Of a stretch of DNA of 64,000 bases, positions 1-9,123 are shown in pieces (position 1 is the first letter of the stretch; every line of letters starts with the position of its first letter). The notes beneath the pieces were generated by a model. The model worked only from the letters and a program-made list of their open reading frames with translations. It was not told the DNA's origin and made no database searches. Made by a program: the position numbers and the translations under genes. Origin of the DNA: Salibacteraceae bacterium (GTDB lineage Bacteria > Bacteroidota > Bacteroidia > Flavobacteriales_G > Salibacteraceae); contig JAGYJZ010000001.1 of the NCBI GenBank assembly GCA_018401875.1, forward strand, positions 1 through 64,000, read 5' to 3'.

Positions 1-1
1 C

Positions 2-2689
2 GATTGCGATGACATTTACATTGCATGGAATAGGGGAATGATGTCGCGCCCCTTAGATTTACCTCAGAGACTTTGGACACACCCTACCCTCAACGATATG
101 AATCCTTTTCAATTGCACATGGGTGCATATTCTCGCATTGAAAAGTGGGAAGACCTAGGCACGAGCGCAACGATGCTTTGGCAACATGATTTTAACGCTC
201 CTCCAAATCCTACTTACAATTTAAGCACGGGGCCGATTGGTTCGGGTGCGGCAGTAAAGGCTCGTTTTATTTCGGATATTGAAGTGAGAAGTCAAGTCAG
301 TATTGGCGCACCGGGCGATGAGGATGTGTTGTTTACAGGAAGGTTTGGAGATGATGTGACGGTCAATAATGCCATTCTTTCTGGACCAGCACTTTGGACA
401 ACCCCTTGGAACTCATACGATGGCAATAATGGTGGAGCTTTTATGCACAATGAAGTTGGTATGTTCTGCGGAGCCTTAGATGAGCATCCAAATTTTACAA
501 TAGATACGTTTGAGGTTTGCTTGTTGAATGACTCCTTTCTTTTGCCATGGGATTTTATTCCAGGACCTCCATTCTCCTATCCCTTTACGGTAGGCAATGA
601 AATTACCTTCAGTGGACCCGGAGTTAATCCAGTAACAGGTGTTTTCAATCCATTGGCAGCAGGAGTGGGAACACACGTAGTTTGGTTGCACCTCGATTAC
701 CATGGGTGTAACTCCTCTCATCCCATTGCGTTGATCGATGTAGTTGCAGACGAATTGTATCCAAAACAACCCCTATCTACAGGAGTAAACTGGGCTGAAG
801 GACTCTGTGCAGAAGGATTAACCTATGATGAGGTGTTAGAGTTGGGTGGTTTAAATATTCCACCTGACGTTGGTCCTTACGAGATGTATTTTTTAGGTGG
901 ACGTTATTTCAATCAAATAGAATTTGAAAAATTTGATGGAGGAACCATTACGTTAAACTCCCAAGGAGGAGGAGAAGCGGGATACATTGTTGCCTACGGG
1001 CCTTGCGGTGCTTTTTGGGCGCTCAATATCGATGGTAGTGGAGCTGATTATATCGAAGCACTGCAAGTGCAAGGAAATGATTATTCTGGATTAAAGTTAT
1101 ACGCAACCGGAGGTATTGCAGGCGCAGGTGTCTTTGAGTTAAACAACTCTGAAGGAGAGCCAGTGCCAATAGCTACAACTAATGGGTTTCCAATAAATAA
1201 TGCAGCAACAGGATTTGTTGAAAAAGGCATAGTGATGCAAATCGAGCCGATTACAGGGGAAGTAAACTGGGTGTTTGCTGCTGGAAATGGCGCAGCGGAG
1301 CAAAACCGATTTCATGATTTGGCGGTGCACACGGAGCATCTTGGTGTGGTTGGTGAGCGTTCAACCCTTTTTAACGGTGTTGGAGGGTTGCTTGGTGGAG
1401 ATGACCCCATTGTTGTAGTATTGGATTTAAATACTGGATTTGAAATAACTAGCTCCGTTGTAAATCTTTTTGGTCCTTTCGGAACACCTAATGACGATCG
1501 CGGAGATGCCATCGATGTGTTGCAAAAAAGCAATGAATTGCATTTTTATGTTGCAGGAACTTTTAGTGGACAGTCGATAGCACCTCAGTTAACGCAGGGG
1601 TTTTTAAGCTTTGTCGCCCCAGGATCTACAACACTGCTAGGAAATACCGATATTTTTGTTTCGGATCATTCTTTTGATTTGACAACTTTAGTCTTAACTG
1701 ATGCTGCCATCCGCGTTTATAATTCAACAGGAGAAGAGTATGCTCATGATATTGAACTGGCCGTAGATGACTTAGGTGAAATGCTGCCACCTGCGGCCTT
1801 TGGATTGAATCAAGTCTTTGTTTGTGGTAGTTTTGAAGATGACTTTACCCATACTTGGAGTTCGATGACAACTGGCGGAATTGGAGACTTTGACATTTTC
1901 ATTGGATCACTTGACTTTACCTTGGCCGACCAATGGTTTCGTCACGAAGGATCAAGTTTTGGTCTTGATGAAGCAGCAAGGTCTTTGGAAATTATAGGTG
2001 CAGAAGTGTTTGTGTATGGTGAGCACGAAGATGTAGCTAATATTCCAAATTCTTATTACAACATTACCAATCCTTTAGGAACAACACCTTCATTCTTAAG
2101 CGGAGGAACTCCCTTTCGACACGACATTTTTACCATTCAATTTGATCCTTCGGGCAATTTTATCGATGATAATTATGCATTGTCATTTGATATTGGAATA
2201 AATAATGGTAATGATATAACAGCGTTAGAAGATAAATTGATCAATGCCGGTTCGATGAGATTACCTAATTTGATTGGAACTTATTTAGAGTTTTATAATT
2301 CTTCATCTTTACCTCATAATCAGTTGTTTTCAAATACTTTCATCACCGCACCAAATAACCCTGAAGCCTTCCTAGGACGTTTGGAGTTCGGGAGTTTAGG
2401 ATACTACAAAAAAGGCAAGGAAGACCTCTCAGAAAGCGATCAGTCTGAAGATGGAATAAAGATCTATCCTAATCCGAATGACAGTGAATTCACAATATTA
2501 TTTGATATTGCTTATACGGGGCAAGTCAAAATATATAATTCCATGGGCAGTTTGGTTTATTTCAAAAACTTAAACAAGACACTCTCTTCATCCATCATTC
2601 TTGACCGAAACTCGGGGATATATCTTCTTCAGTTGCATGATAATTCGAACGAAGAAAGCATCAAGCAGTTTAGAGTTGTAGTTAATTAA
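2..2689 (+). CDS. T9SS type A cargo protein, 5' end outside window
   Basis: Secreted, probably cell-surface protein. The frame is open to the left edge, with no stop upstream of the first Met codon at 38, and no signal peptide follows that Met, so the true start lies outside the window. The body contains spaced beta-strand modules with repeated VxGxxx motifs (VVGERS, VAGTFSG, VCGSFED, VYGEHED), resembling SBBP-type beta-propeller repeats. The last ~75 residues are a T9SS type A sorting domain: IYPNPNDSEF, then VKIYNSMGSLV, then GIYLLQL. Type A domains direct export through the outer membrane by the type IX system and are then removed. The next gene begins 6 bp after the stop, so the two probably share a transcript. 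The function of the body is unknown. Confidence 0.85.
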   Translation, partial: DCDDIYIAWNRGMMSRPLDLPQRLWTHPTLNDMNPFQLHMGAYSRIEKWEDLGTSATMLWQHDFNAPPNPTYNLSTGPIGSGAAVKARFISDIEVRSQVSIGAPGDEDVLFTGRFGDDVTVNNAILSGPALWTTPWNSYDGNNGGAFMHNEVGMFCGALDEHPNFTIDTFEVCLLNDSFLLPWDFIPGPPFSYPFTVGNEITFSGPGVNPVTGVFNPLAAGVGTHVVWLHLDYHGCNSSHPIALIDVVADELYPKQPLSTGVNWAEGLCAEGLTYDEVLELGGLNIPPDVGPYEMYFLGGRYFNQIEFEKFDGGTITLNSQGGGEAGYIVAYGPCGAFWALNIDGSGADYIEALQVQGNDYSGLKLYATGGIAGAGVFELNNSEGEPVPIATTNGFPINNAATGFVEKGIVMQIEPITGEVNWVFAAGNGAAEQNRFHDLAVHTEHLGVVGERSTLFNGVGGLLGGDDPIVVVLDLNTGFEITSSVVNLFGPFGTPNDDRGDAIDVLQKSNELHFYVAGTFSGQSIAPQLTQGFLSFVAPGSTTLLGNTDIFVSDHSFDLTTLVLTDAAIRVYNSTGEEYAHDIELAVDDLGEMLPPAAFGLNQVFVCGSFEDDFTHTWSSMTTGGIGDFDIFIGSLDFTLADQWFRHEGSSFGLDEAARSLEIIGAEVFVYGEHEDVANIPNSYYNITNPLGTTPSFLSGGTPFRHDIFTIQFDPSGNFIDDNYALSFDIGINNGNDITALEDKLINAGSMRLPNLIGTYLEFYNSSSLPHNQLFSNTFITAPNNPEAFLGRLEFGSLGYYKKGKEDLSESDQSEDGIKIYPNPNDSEFTILFDIAYTGQVKIYNSMGSLVYFKNLNKTLSSSIILDRNSGIYLLQLHDNSNEESIKQFRVVVN

Positions 2690-2695
2690 TCATTG

Positions 2696-5260
2696 ATGCG
2701 GAGAGCTAGTCTGGTATTCACATTTGCGGTGGTTTTTGCTACACCATTGTTTGCTCAATTGGAAAGTGCCTGGTGGTATTTTGGCTTTCAGGCTGGGATG
2801 AACTTTTTAAGTGGGTTTCCTGTGGCCGATACAAATTCAACTTATGCTGGCAATAGTGAAGCAGTGGTTTCTGATTCACTTGGGAATTTACTTTTCTATT
2901 TTATAGTACAAGAGGTTATAAACAAGAACCATGAGGTAATGCCAAATTCAACCGGTCTTTTTCCTGTGGCAGCAGAAGGAGGACAAATCGCGATTCCTAA
3001 TCCTGGAGATTCAAATCAGTACTATGCCTTTTCATCTGATGTGGCGGATATATTTTCAAGTAATAATGAGAATGGACTCTTTTACCATGTTGTGGACATG
3101 ACGCTTGACGGAGGCTTGGGTGACATTGTGCCTGGAATGAAGAACATAGTTTTGATCGACAGCACTTCTGAGAAAATTGCAGCTACACAACACGCCAACG
3201 GGGTTGACTATTGGGTCATGGTGCAGCAATGCGGCAGCAATAAGTACCATGCTTTTTTGGTTTCGGAATCGGGAGTAAGTACAACACCTGTAACCACAGC
3301 CTTAGGGCCTTCGATGATGACGTATGGACATTGTGAAGGCACCTTGCGCTTCAATCACCGCGGGAATATGTTTGTAAACATTCACAATGGTGACATGGAG
3401 TTGTTTGATTTTGACAATGCCACAGGTCAATTGAGTAACCTTCGATCCATGCCATCGGCTTCACCAAGGCCTGGAATAGAGTTTTCTGCAGACGATACAA
3501 AATTGTATACGGGCGGTCCAATTCAGTTTGATGTTACCCTGCCAACCGCAGCGGCCATTCAAGCATCAGCCGTGCCTTTGTATTCTAGTGTTACTAGATT
3601 GACGACAGGAATGCAGTATGGCTTGGATGGTAAGATATACACCATCAGTAAATTTGGTAGTAACTCAAACGGCTACATGGCTGTTATTAACAACCCAAAT
3701 GCAGCTGGCGCAGCATGCAATTTTCAAGACAGCGTGTTGTACCTGGGCGATGGTAGAACTGGTATTGAAACGTTACCCAACTTCCCCTCCAATTTTTTTA
3801 AAACTTCTTTTATTGCAGAAACCCCCTGCGTTGGAGACACCACTTTTTTCAACATCAATTATCATTTCATCACCAATGTGTCGTGGAATTTTGGAGATCC
3901 TGCATCGGGCGCAGCCAACACCAGCACCTTGGTCAATGCCTTTCATGTGTATGATAATCCTGGGGCTTACACCGTTACACTCATAGCCCAAAACGGTGCG
4001 GTAACCGACACGGTGGTCAAAACCATCTATGTAAAAGAAACACCCAGCATAGACTTGGGTCCAGATGTAGATTTTTGTGCTGCAACTTCAGACAGCGTAA
4101 AACTCAGTGCAGGCAATAAAAAGGGCCAATACCTTTGGAGCACAGGCAGCACTGATAGTACATTAACGCTTGATTCTGCTAACTTCCCCCTCTTGGGAGG
4201 GGGTCAGGGGGTGGGTTTATTCTATCTTACCTTCACCAACGAATGTGGCAGCGATAGCGACACCATCCAAGTAGAAGCAGCGCTGCCACTTTCGGTGCAA
4301 CTGCCACCCGACACCGCGCTGTGTGCCGACAGTTTTTTAGTTATCCCAGAAATCCAACACCAAAACAGCTATACCACTTTATTGTGGAGTACGGGCGACA
4401 GCATCGACTCGATAATCGTTAATCGAAGCAACTTCCCCCTCTCGGGAGGGGGGCAGGGGGTGGGCAATGTTTGGCTCACAGCCACCAACGCCTGCGGCAG
4501 CGACAGCGCCAGCATTGCGGTTACGTTTTTAGCTCAACCCGATGGTGTGCTGCCAAACGATAGTGTGTATTGCTTAGACGATGCCTTCTATTTGCTCAAC
4601 AGTCAAAGCGCGGGCATTCAATACGAGTGGAATGACGGCACCACAGGTCCGCAATACCGCGTCAGCGAAAGTGGCACGTATTGGCTCAAAAGCGCGAGCA
4701 TATGCGACACGCTCATCGATACGTTTAAGATTGAGTTTAACGGAGAACCAAAAGTCCTTCTACCCAACGATACGCTGCTGTGTCCGGGAGAAGAAGTGCT
4801 GCTGCGCAATCTGGTCCAAAATGCACCTGCTGGTCAGTTGTATGCATGGAGCACGGGCAGCACAGATTCGTCCATCACGGTTTTTTCATCTGAAACGGGA
4901 AGATACATTGTCACCGTTACGCTGAAATCATGCAGCGTGCTCGACAGCACCACCATTGGCGAAAAGGGATTTTGTCCAGAGCGCTGCACACCGCGCATCG
5001 CCAATGTGTTTTCACCCAATGCCGATGGGGTAAACGATGTATTTTCTGTTGACATCGACTGCCGCATGACGGAAGTGTCGTTTTTCATCTACAACCGTTG
5101 GGGGCAATTGGTGCATCAAAGTGGCAGCTTGGCCATGGTGTGGGACGGTTACATCAACGGCATTGCCGCAGCTGAAGGCACGTATTATTACGTTCTTCAA
5201 TTCACAGACGAAGCAGGCGAGCAGCGGTCGTTTCGCGGGAGTTTTAGTTTGGTTGAGTAG
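2696..5260 (+). CDS. T9SS type B cargo protein with PKD and Ig-like repeats
   Basis: Large secreted surface protein with an N-terminal signal peptide (RRASLVFTFAVVFATPLFAQ). ATG at 2696 is chosen over the TTG just before it. About 370 N-terminal residues look like a beta-propeller, followed by a PKD domain (WNFGDPASG ... HVYDNPGAYTVTL) and several Ig-like modules of the form WSTGSTDSxxT. The end is a type B sorting domain (gliding-motility-associated C-terminal family): NVFSPNADGVNDVF, then FFIYNRWGQLV, then GTYYYVLQF. Two modules are interrupted at the same place by an in-frame 12-residue insert rich in Gly (NFPLLGGGQGVG and NFPLSGGGQGVG), encoded by a 35-bp repeat. The role is unknown; adhesion or gliding is only a family-level guess. 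Confidence 0.88.
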   Translation: MRRASLVFTFAVVFATPLFAQLESAWWYFGFQAGMNFLSGFPVADTNSTYAGNSEAVVSDSLGNLLFYFIVQEVINKNHEVMPNSTGLFPVAAEGGQIAIPNPGDSNQYYAFSSDVADIFSSNNENGLFYHVVDMTLDGGLGDIVPGMKNIVLIDSTSEKIAATQHANGVDYWVMVQQCGSNKYHAFLVSESGVSTTPVTTALGPSMMTYGHCEGTLRFNHRGNMFVNIHNGDMELFDFDNATGQLSNLRSMPSASPRPGIEFSADDTKLYTGGPIQFDVTLPTAAAIQASAVPLYSSVTRLTTGMQYGLDGKIYTISKFGSNSNGYMAVINNPNAAGAACNFQDSVLYLGDGRTGIETLPNFPSNFFKTSFIAETPCVGDTTFFNINYHFITNVSWNFGDPASGAANTSTLVNAFHVYDNPGAYTVTLIAQNGAVTDTVVKTIYVKETPSIDLGPDVDFCAATSDSVKLSAGNKKGQYLWSTGSTDSTLTLDSANFPLLGGGQGVGLFYLTFTNECGSDSDTIQVEAALPLSVQLPPDTALCADSFLVIPEIQHQNSYTTLLWSTGDSIDSIIVNRSNFPLSGGGQGVGNVWLTATNACGSDSASIAVTFLAQPDGVLPNDSVYCLDDAFYLLNSQSAGIQYEWNDGTTGPQYRVSESGTYWLKSASICDTLIDTFKIEFNGEPKVLLPNDTLLCPGEEVLLRNLVQNAPAGQLYAWSTGSTDSSITVFSSETGRYIVTVTLKSCSVLDSTTIGEKGFCPERCTPRIANVFSPNADGVNDVFSVDIDCRMTEVSFFIYNRWGQLVHQSGSLAMVWDGYINGIAAAEGTYYYVLQFTDEAGEQRSFRGSFSLVE
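4181..4215 (+). repeat. 35-bp G/C-rich repeat, copy 1 (in-frame insert)
   Basis: The repeat begins aacttccccctcttgggagg and continues into gggggtggg. It is 33/35 identical to the copy 249 bp downstream. A CCCCCTC arm pairs with a GGGAGGGG arm across a few bases, so it can form a hairpin. It encodes NFPLLGGGQGVG inside an Ig-like module that otherwise follows the pattern of its neighbours. Its composition is very different from the surrounding gene. Confidence 0.75.
4430..4464 (+). repeat. 35-bp G/C-rich repeat, copy 2 (in-frame insert)
   Basis: Second copy, in the same frame (offset 249 = 83 codons) and at the equivalent place in the next Ig-like module, encoding NFPLSGGGQGVG. It differs from copy 1 at two bases (t/c and t/g), while the flanking DNA on both sides is much more diverged between the two modules. 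Confidence 0.75.
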
Positions 5261-5422
5261 GGAAGAGGCGCCAGGCGCGAGGGACAAGGAGTGGCAATGG
5301 CAGCGTTTAGCGCTCAGCGCTCCGTTGAACCACCAAAACATATGATTTGTGCAAGTTGAGTCTTCGACAAAGGATTGCAGCCTTCTAGCAGTGGAAGATT
5401 AAATGGCTACGGAACGGCACCG

Positions 5423-6325
5423 TTAAAGGCGCTTGATTACTTCCCCAATTTCGCGCGACAACTTTCTGCTGTCTGAAGACCTCAAATGGCTACCATCATA
5501 GCTGCTGTAATCTTCGTCTTTCACATCCATCCAATATCCGCCATTGGACTCAAATTGCTGTCTGACTTTTTCTTCATCGAAGCCGCTCAACGAATCTTCC
5601 AATGCGCGCATCTGTGGTGTTGTTGGAGGTCGAAATCCAATCACTTGAATTCCCGCGTTTGACACGCTGTCAATCCATACCATAAACTCCTTTACGGCTT
5701 CTTCATTCACGGTATTGTCGATAAATACTTTTGAATAATTTTTTAGCGCTGCCAATGAATCTCCTTTCAGGTTGTCAGATTCAGCCCAACCGTTATTGTG
5801 AAATTTCTCAAGTGAATTTGAGGGTTGATTAAAATTCAGCTTGAAGATCGCCTTTATTTTTCGGGGTTCGAAAAACTTCAAAATAGGCTCGAGGTAAAGT
5901 ATGGTAAGCAGGTCAGTGTTGGTGGTTGCGCGTATTTTGTGAAAATGACCATTTTCTAGCGCGTCAGGTGTGAAACAATGCGGTGTAAGTCCAACAACAA
6001 CGGTTTTAACCTTGCCCTTTTTGTCCAATTTTGAAAGAATAAAAGAACGGTATTTTTTGTCAAAACCAGCGCTTGAATATCCCAAGTTAATGGCATCTAC
6101 ACCGTTGCCCAGTGGCTTCAGAAGATCATCGGGTGAAACGCCTCGATAAATTCTGGAATCTCCTGCAACTACTACGTCATACGACTCTGATGTGAATGTT
6201 TTTTTCAACCAGAACACTTCCTTGTTGAAGGTTAAATCAGGTGAAATTGGCAGCAACCATCCAAACAATCCGAGTAGAATTGAGCTGGAAAAGAGCGTTA
6301 CTGATATTTTCTTTGATGGGTTCAC
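5423..6325 (-). CDS. SGNH-hydrolase-like membrane-anchored protein, MBOAT partner
   Basis: Probable periplasmic acyl-transfer or esterase partner of the upstream MBOAT protein. An N-terminal hydrophobic anchor (LFSSSILLGLFGWLLPI) is followed by VVVAGDSRIYRG, which matches SGNH block I (GDS), and near the C-terminus DGSHLRSSDSRKLS fits block V (DxxH). This is the architecture of AlgX/AlgJ/DltD-type partners of MBOAT acyltransferases. The start is GTG, and it abuts the MBOAT stop directly (TAG then GTG), so the pair is co-translated. Exact substrate is unknown; O-acetylation of a surface polysaccharide is the likeliest role by analogy. Confidence 0.75.
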   Translation of the reverse strand: MNPSKKISVTLFSSSILLGLFGWLLPISPDLTFNKEVFWLKKTFTSESYDVVVAGDSRIYRGVSPDDLLKPLGNGVDAINLGYSSAGFDKKYRSFILSKLDKKGKVKTVVVGLTPHCFTPDALENGHFHKIRATTNTDLLTILYLEPILKFFEPRKIKAIFKLNFNQPSNSLEKFHNNGWAESDNLKGDSLAALKNYSKVFIDNTVNEEAVKEFMVWIDSVSNAGIQVIGFRPPTTPQMRALEDSLSGFDEEKVRQQFESNGGYWMDVKDEDYSSYDGSHLRSSDSRKLSREIGEVIKRL

Positions 6326-7744
6326 CTAAAACTGGAAATAAATAAACTGCGCACCTTCGCCTCGAAAGAAAATGGATGCGATAATGCTCATACAAACCAA
6401 TACAATGTCGAGGTGTTTTGTTTTAAACCAAATTGAAATTAATGTGAATTCTTTTCGAATTAAAATCACTGTCTCTATTAAGAATGCTAAGCCAAGAACA
6501 AGTAAAGCGTTTTCGAAGGAGTGAATGAAGCCAAAATCGCTCGGCTGAAAGGAAAAGAGCGTGCTCACAATTTCGTTGGCTTGCGCAAGGTCTGCGGCCC
6601 TAAAATAAACCCAAGCAACCAAGGCTTGCACGAAAATGATCGGAATAAGCATCCACTTAAAGCGGGATCGGCTCCATGCTTTATTCCACTTGGTGATTCT
6701 TTCAATACTTGAGAATGCCGCGTGCAGTGCCGCCCACACAATAAAGGTGTAATTCGCTCCATGCCACAATCCTGAAAGGAGCATCGTAGTCCACAAGGCA
6801 AATAAACCGACCAATAATCCGTTTCGGCTTCCGCCCAGCGGAATGTAAACGTAGTCTCTAAACCACGTAGAAAGCGAAATGTGCCACCGCGTCCAAAACT
6901 CACGCATACTTGTAGCGAGGTAAGGATGGTTAAAATTCATCTTGAAATGATACCCCATGTATTTCGCAAGTCCACGCGCAATAAGGCTGTAGCCACTAAA
7001 GTCGCAATAGATCTGAAACGAAAATGCCATCATCACCAACCACCAATAAGCCGTGCCGTCAAAACCGCTTTTTCCTTCAAAAGCCGAGTCGATGAAAAAC
7101 GACATATTATCTGCGAGCACCACTTTTTGAAACAATCCGTACGCCATCAGTTTAATGGCATTCCAGCGCTGCAGAGCGTTCGTAGTTCTGTGTTGTGCGA
7201 GTTGATTTAAAAGGTCTTTGGCGCGCACAATTGGACCAGCAACCAGCTGAGGAAACATGGCCAAATAGCTGAAAAAATGGAGGATATTTTTTGTGGGTTG
7301 GAGCCTGCCGCGGTACACATCAATGGTGTAACTCATCGATTGAAACGTGTAGAAACTGATTCCAACGGGTAAGATCAGTGCAAATTCAGGCACATGATCA
7401 ATAAAAGAAGATGCTATGCCCATGGAGTTAAAAAAATCGTCAAGCACCGTGGCGAAAAACACACTGTACTTAAACACGCTCAGCGATCCCAAGTTGCCAA
7501 TCAGCGAGACGATTAAAAAGAGTTTTTTGTGCGATGATCGTTGCACCAAGAGCAATCCAGCAAAGTAATCGATCAGTCCACTCCCGATAATCAAAAACAG
7601 AAATCGCCAATCCCACCAGCCGTAAAACACAAACGACATAACGGTGATGAAACTCCACCGCGCATTGTTCTTCTTCCTGAATACAGGCCACAGCGCGAAG
7701 AATGCCACTGCAAAAACGAGGAATTCGATGGAGTTAAAGACCAT
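6326..7744 (-). CDS. MBOAT family O-acyltransferase (AlgI/DltB-like)
   Basis: Polytopic membrane acyltransferase that passes acyl groups from cytoplasmic donors across the membrane to an exported glycan or similar acceptor. The start is ATG at 7744 (MVFNSIEFLVFAVAFFALWP), the usual N-terminus for the family; the longer frame to 7798 adds 18 atypical residues. Visible motifs are FWTRWHISLSTWFRDYVYIP and SGLWHGANYTF, the latter holding the invariant MBOAT histidine. At 472 residues it matches AlgI-type enzymes. It sits directly upstream of the SGNH-like gene in an operon, which supports a two-component O-acyl transfer pathway. Confidence 0.9.
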   Translation of the reverse strand: MVFNSIEFLVFAVAFFALWPVFRKKNNARWSFITVMSFVFYGWWDWRFLFLIIGSGLIDYFAGLLLVQRSSHKKLFLIVSLIGNLGSLSVFKYSVFFATVLDDFFNSMGIASSFIDHVPEFALILPVGISFYTFQSMSYTIDVYRGRLQPTKNILHFFSYLAMFPQLVAGPIVRAKDLLNQLAQHRTTNALQRWNAIKLMAYGLFQKVVLADNMSFFIDSAFEGKSGFDGTAYWWLVMMAFSFQIYCDFSGYSLIARGLAKYMGYHFKMNFNHPYLATSMREFWTRWHISLSTWFRDYVYIPLGGSRNGLLVGLFALWTTMLLSGLWHGANYTFIVWAALHAAFSSIERITKWNKAWSRSRFKWMLIPIIFVQALVAWVYFRAADLAQANEIVSTLFSFQPSDFGFIHSFENALLVLGLAFLIETVILIRKEFTLISIWFKTKHLDIVLVCMSIIASIFFRGEGAQFIYFQF

Positions 7745-7876
7745 AATTTCGGTGAAGCGAAAGTAAATGTATACTCCAAGTGCGAAAGTGGAATCCATTC
7801 AATAGCGGCAGAAAGCAATTAACACTGGATGTTGAAACAATAAACCAAGACGACTTATTTGAGCCTTTGAATGATT

Positions 7877-7884
7877 CAATTTTG
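7877..7884 (+). promoter_or_regulatory. Possible -7 box (CAATTTTG) before SpmAB-like gene
   Basis: CAATTTTG matches the Bacteroidota -7 consensus TAnnTTTG except at the first base. It ends four bases before the ATG at 7889, the same geometry seen at several other genes in this window. Transcription would start at or next to the start codon. Confidence 0.35.
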
Positions 7885-7888
7885 AAAC

Positions 7889-9121
7889 ATGGCTCTCAAT
7901 TACATCTGGGTTGCGTTTTTCTTGGTGGCCTTTGCCGTTGCATTGATCAAATTCTTTGTGGCTGGAGATACGCAAGTCTTTGGCGATATGGTTCAAAGCA
8001 CGTTTGACATGGCCAAAGTGAGCGTTGATATTTCCATCTATTTGATTGGCGTGATATCGCTATGGCAAGGAATTATGAAAATTGGGGAAGAAGGCGGAGC
8101 AGTCAATTATTTGACGCGCATTGTGTCTCCATTTTTTACAAAGTTGTTTCCTGAGCTTCCAAAAAATCATCCTGCCATCGGTTCGATGATGATGAATTTT
8201 TCGGCCAATATGCTCGGACTCGACAATGCAGCCACACCGCTTGGATTGAAAGCAATGCAAGACTTACAGTCAACCAACGCCAATCAAGAAGCCGCGTCCA
8301 ATGCGATGATCATGTTTATTGTGCTCAATACGTCAGGACTAACCATTGTGCCGGTGAGTGTGATGGCCATTCGAGCAGCGCAAGGTGCGGCCAATCCTGC
8401 GGATGTTTTTCTCCCTATTTTATTGGCCACTTACTTCGCTTCGTTGGGCGGCTTAATCGCTGTGGCCGTAAAGCAACGCATCAATTTGTTGCAACCCACC
8501 ATTTTGCTTTGGCTCGGTGGAATCACTGCCGTGATCGCCTCCGTGCTGTTTGCCTTTTCATCCATGAGTGATGCCATGGTTTCTACCGTGAGCAGTGCCG
8601 CGGGAAATGCCATTATTTTGGGAATCATAATGGTCTTTTTGCTTTTGGCACTGCGAAAGAAAATCAACGTGTACGAAACATTCATCGAAGGCGCAAAAGA
8701 TGGCTTCAGCATTTCCATCAAAATCATCCCTTATTTAGTAGCCATTTTGGTAGCGATAGGTGTGTTCAGAGCGAGTGGAGCCATGACCTATCTCGTAGAC
8801 GGTATGGGTTGGTTTTTTGCTCTGTTTTTACAAGACACACGCTTTGTAGACGCCTTGCCAACCGCCTTGATGAAGCCGTTGAGCGGAAGTGGCGCTCGTG
8901 GAATGATGATTGAACAGATGACGGTGCACGGAGCCGATAGCTTCGTTGGGCGTATGGCGAGCGTATTTCAAGGCTCAACCGAAACAACGTTTTACACCCT
9001 TGCTGTTTATTTCGGCTCGGTGTCAATCCGAAAAACACGCTACGCCCTTGGTGCAGGACTATTCGCTGATTTTTGCGGGATCGTAGCCGCCATCGTGATT
9101 ACCTACATTTTCTTCGGATAA
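7889..9121 (+). CDS. Fused SpmA/SpmB-like nucleoside-recognition membrane protein
   Basis: Integral membrane protein with two halves. The N-terminal half resembles SpmA (MMMNFSANMLGLDNAATPLG) and the C-terminal half SpmB (ALMKPLSGSGARGMMIE, then FQGSTETTFYTLAVYFGSV). The two halves correspond to the separate Bacillus spore-maturation genes spmA and spmB, both members of the nucleoside-recognition (Gate) superfamily. Bacteroidota do not sporulate, so the role here must differ; transport of a small molecule is plausible but unproven. It is divergent from the MBOAT operon and convergent with the S46 peptidase gene, whose end lies 2 bp away. Confidence 0.85.
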   Translation: MALNYIWVAFFLVAFAVALIKFFVAGDTQVFGDMVQSTFDMAKVSVDISIYLIGVISLWQGIMKIGEEGGAVNYLTRIVSPFFTKLFPELPKNHPAIGSMMMNFSANMLGLDNAATPLGLKAMQDLQSTNANQEAASNAMIMFIVLNTSGLTIVPVSVMAIRAAQGAANPADVFLPILLATYFASLGGLIAVAVKQRINLLQPTILLWLGGITAVIASVLFAFSSMSDAMVSTVSSAAGNAIILGIIMVFLLLALRKKINVYETFIEGAKDGFSISIKIIPYLVAILVAIGVFRASGAMTYLVDGMGWFFALFLQDTRFVDALPTALMKPLSGSGARGMMIEQMTVHGADSFVGRMASVFQGSTETTFYTLAVYFGSVSIRKTRYALGAGLFADFCGIVAAIVITYIFFG

Positions 9122-9123
9122 AC

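Noticed and set aside
38..40. Start codon of the first secreted protein
   Set aside because: The frame is open upstream to the window edge and no signal peptide follows this Met, so it is most likely an internal codon.
4181..4215. G/C-rich repeat as a terminator
   Set aside because: It has no T-run after the hairpin and is translated in frame within a continuous gene.
4581..4925. Long frame on the other phase inside the type B cargo gene
   Set aside because: It overlaps clear Ig-like repeats and the protein has no domain, signal or start context. It is a shadow of the real gene.
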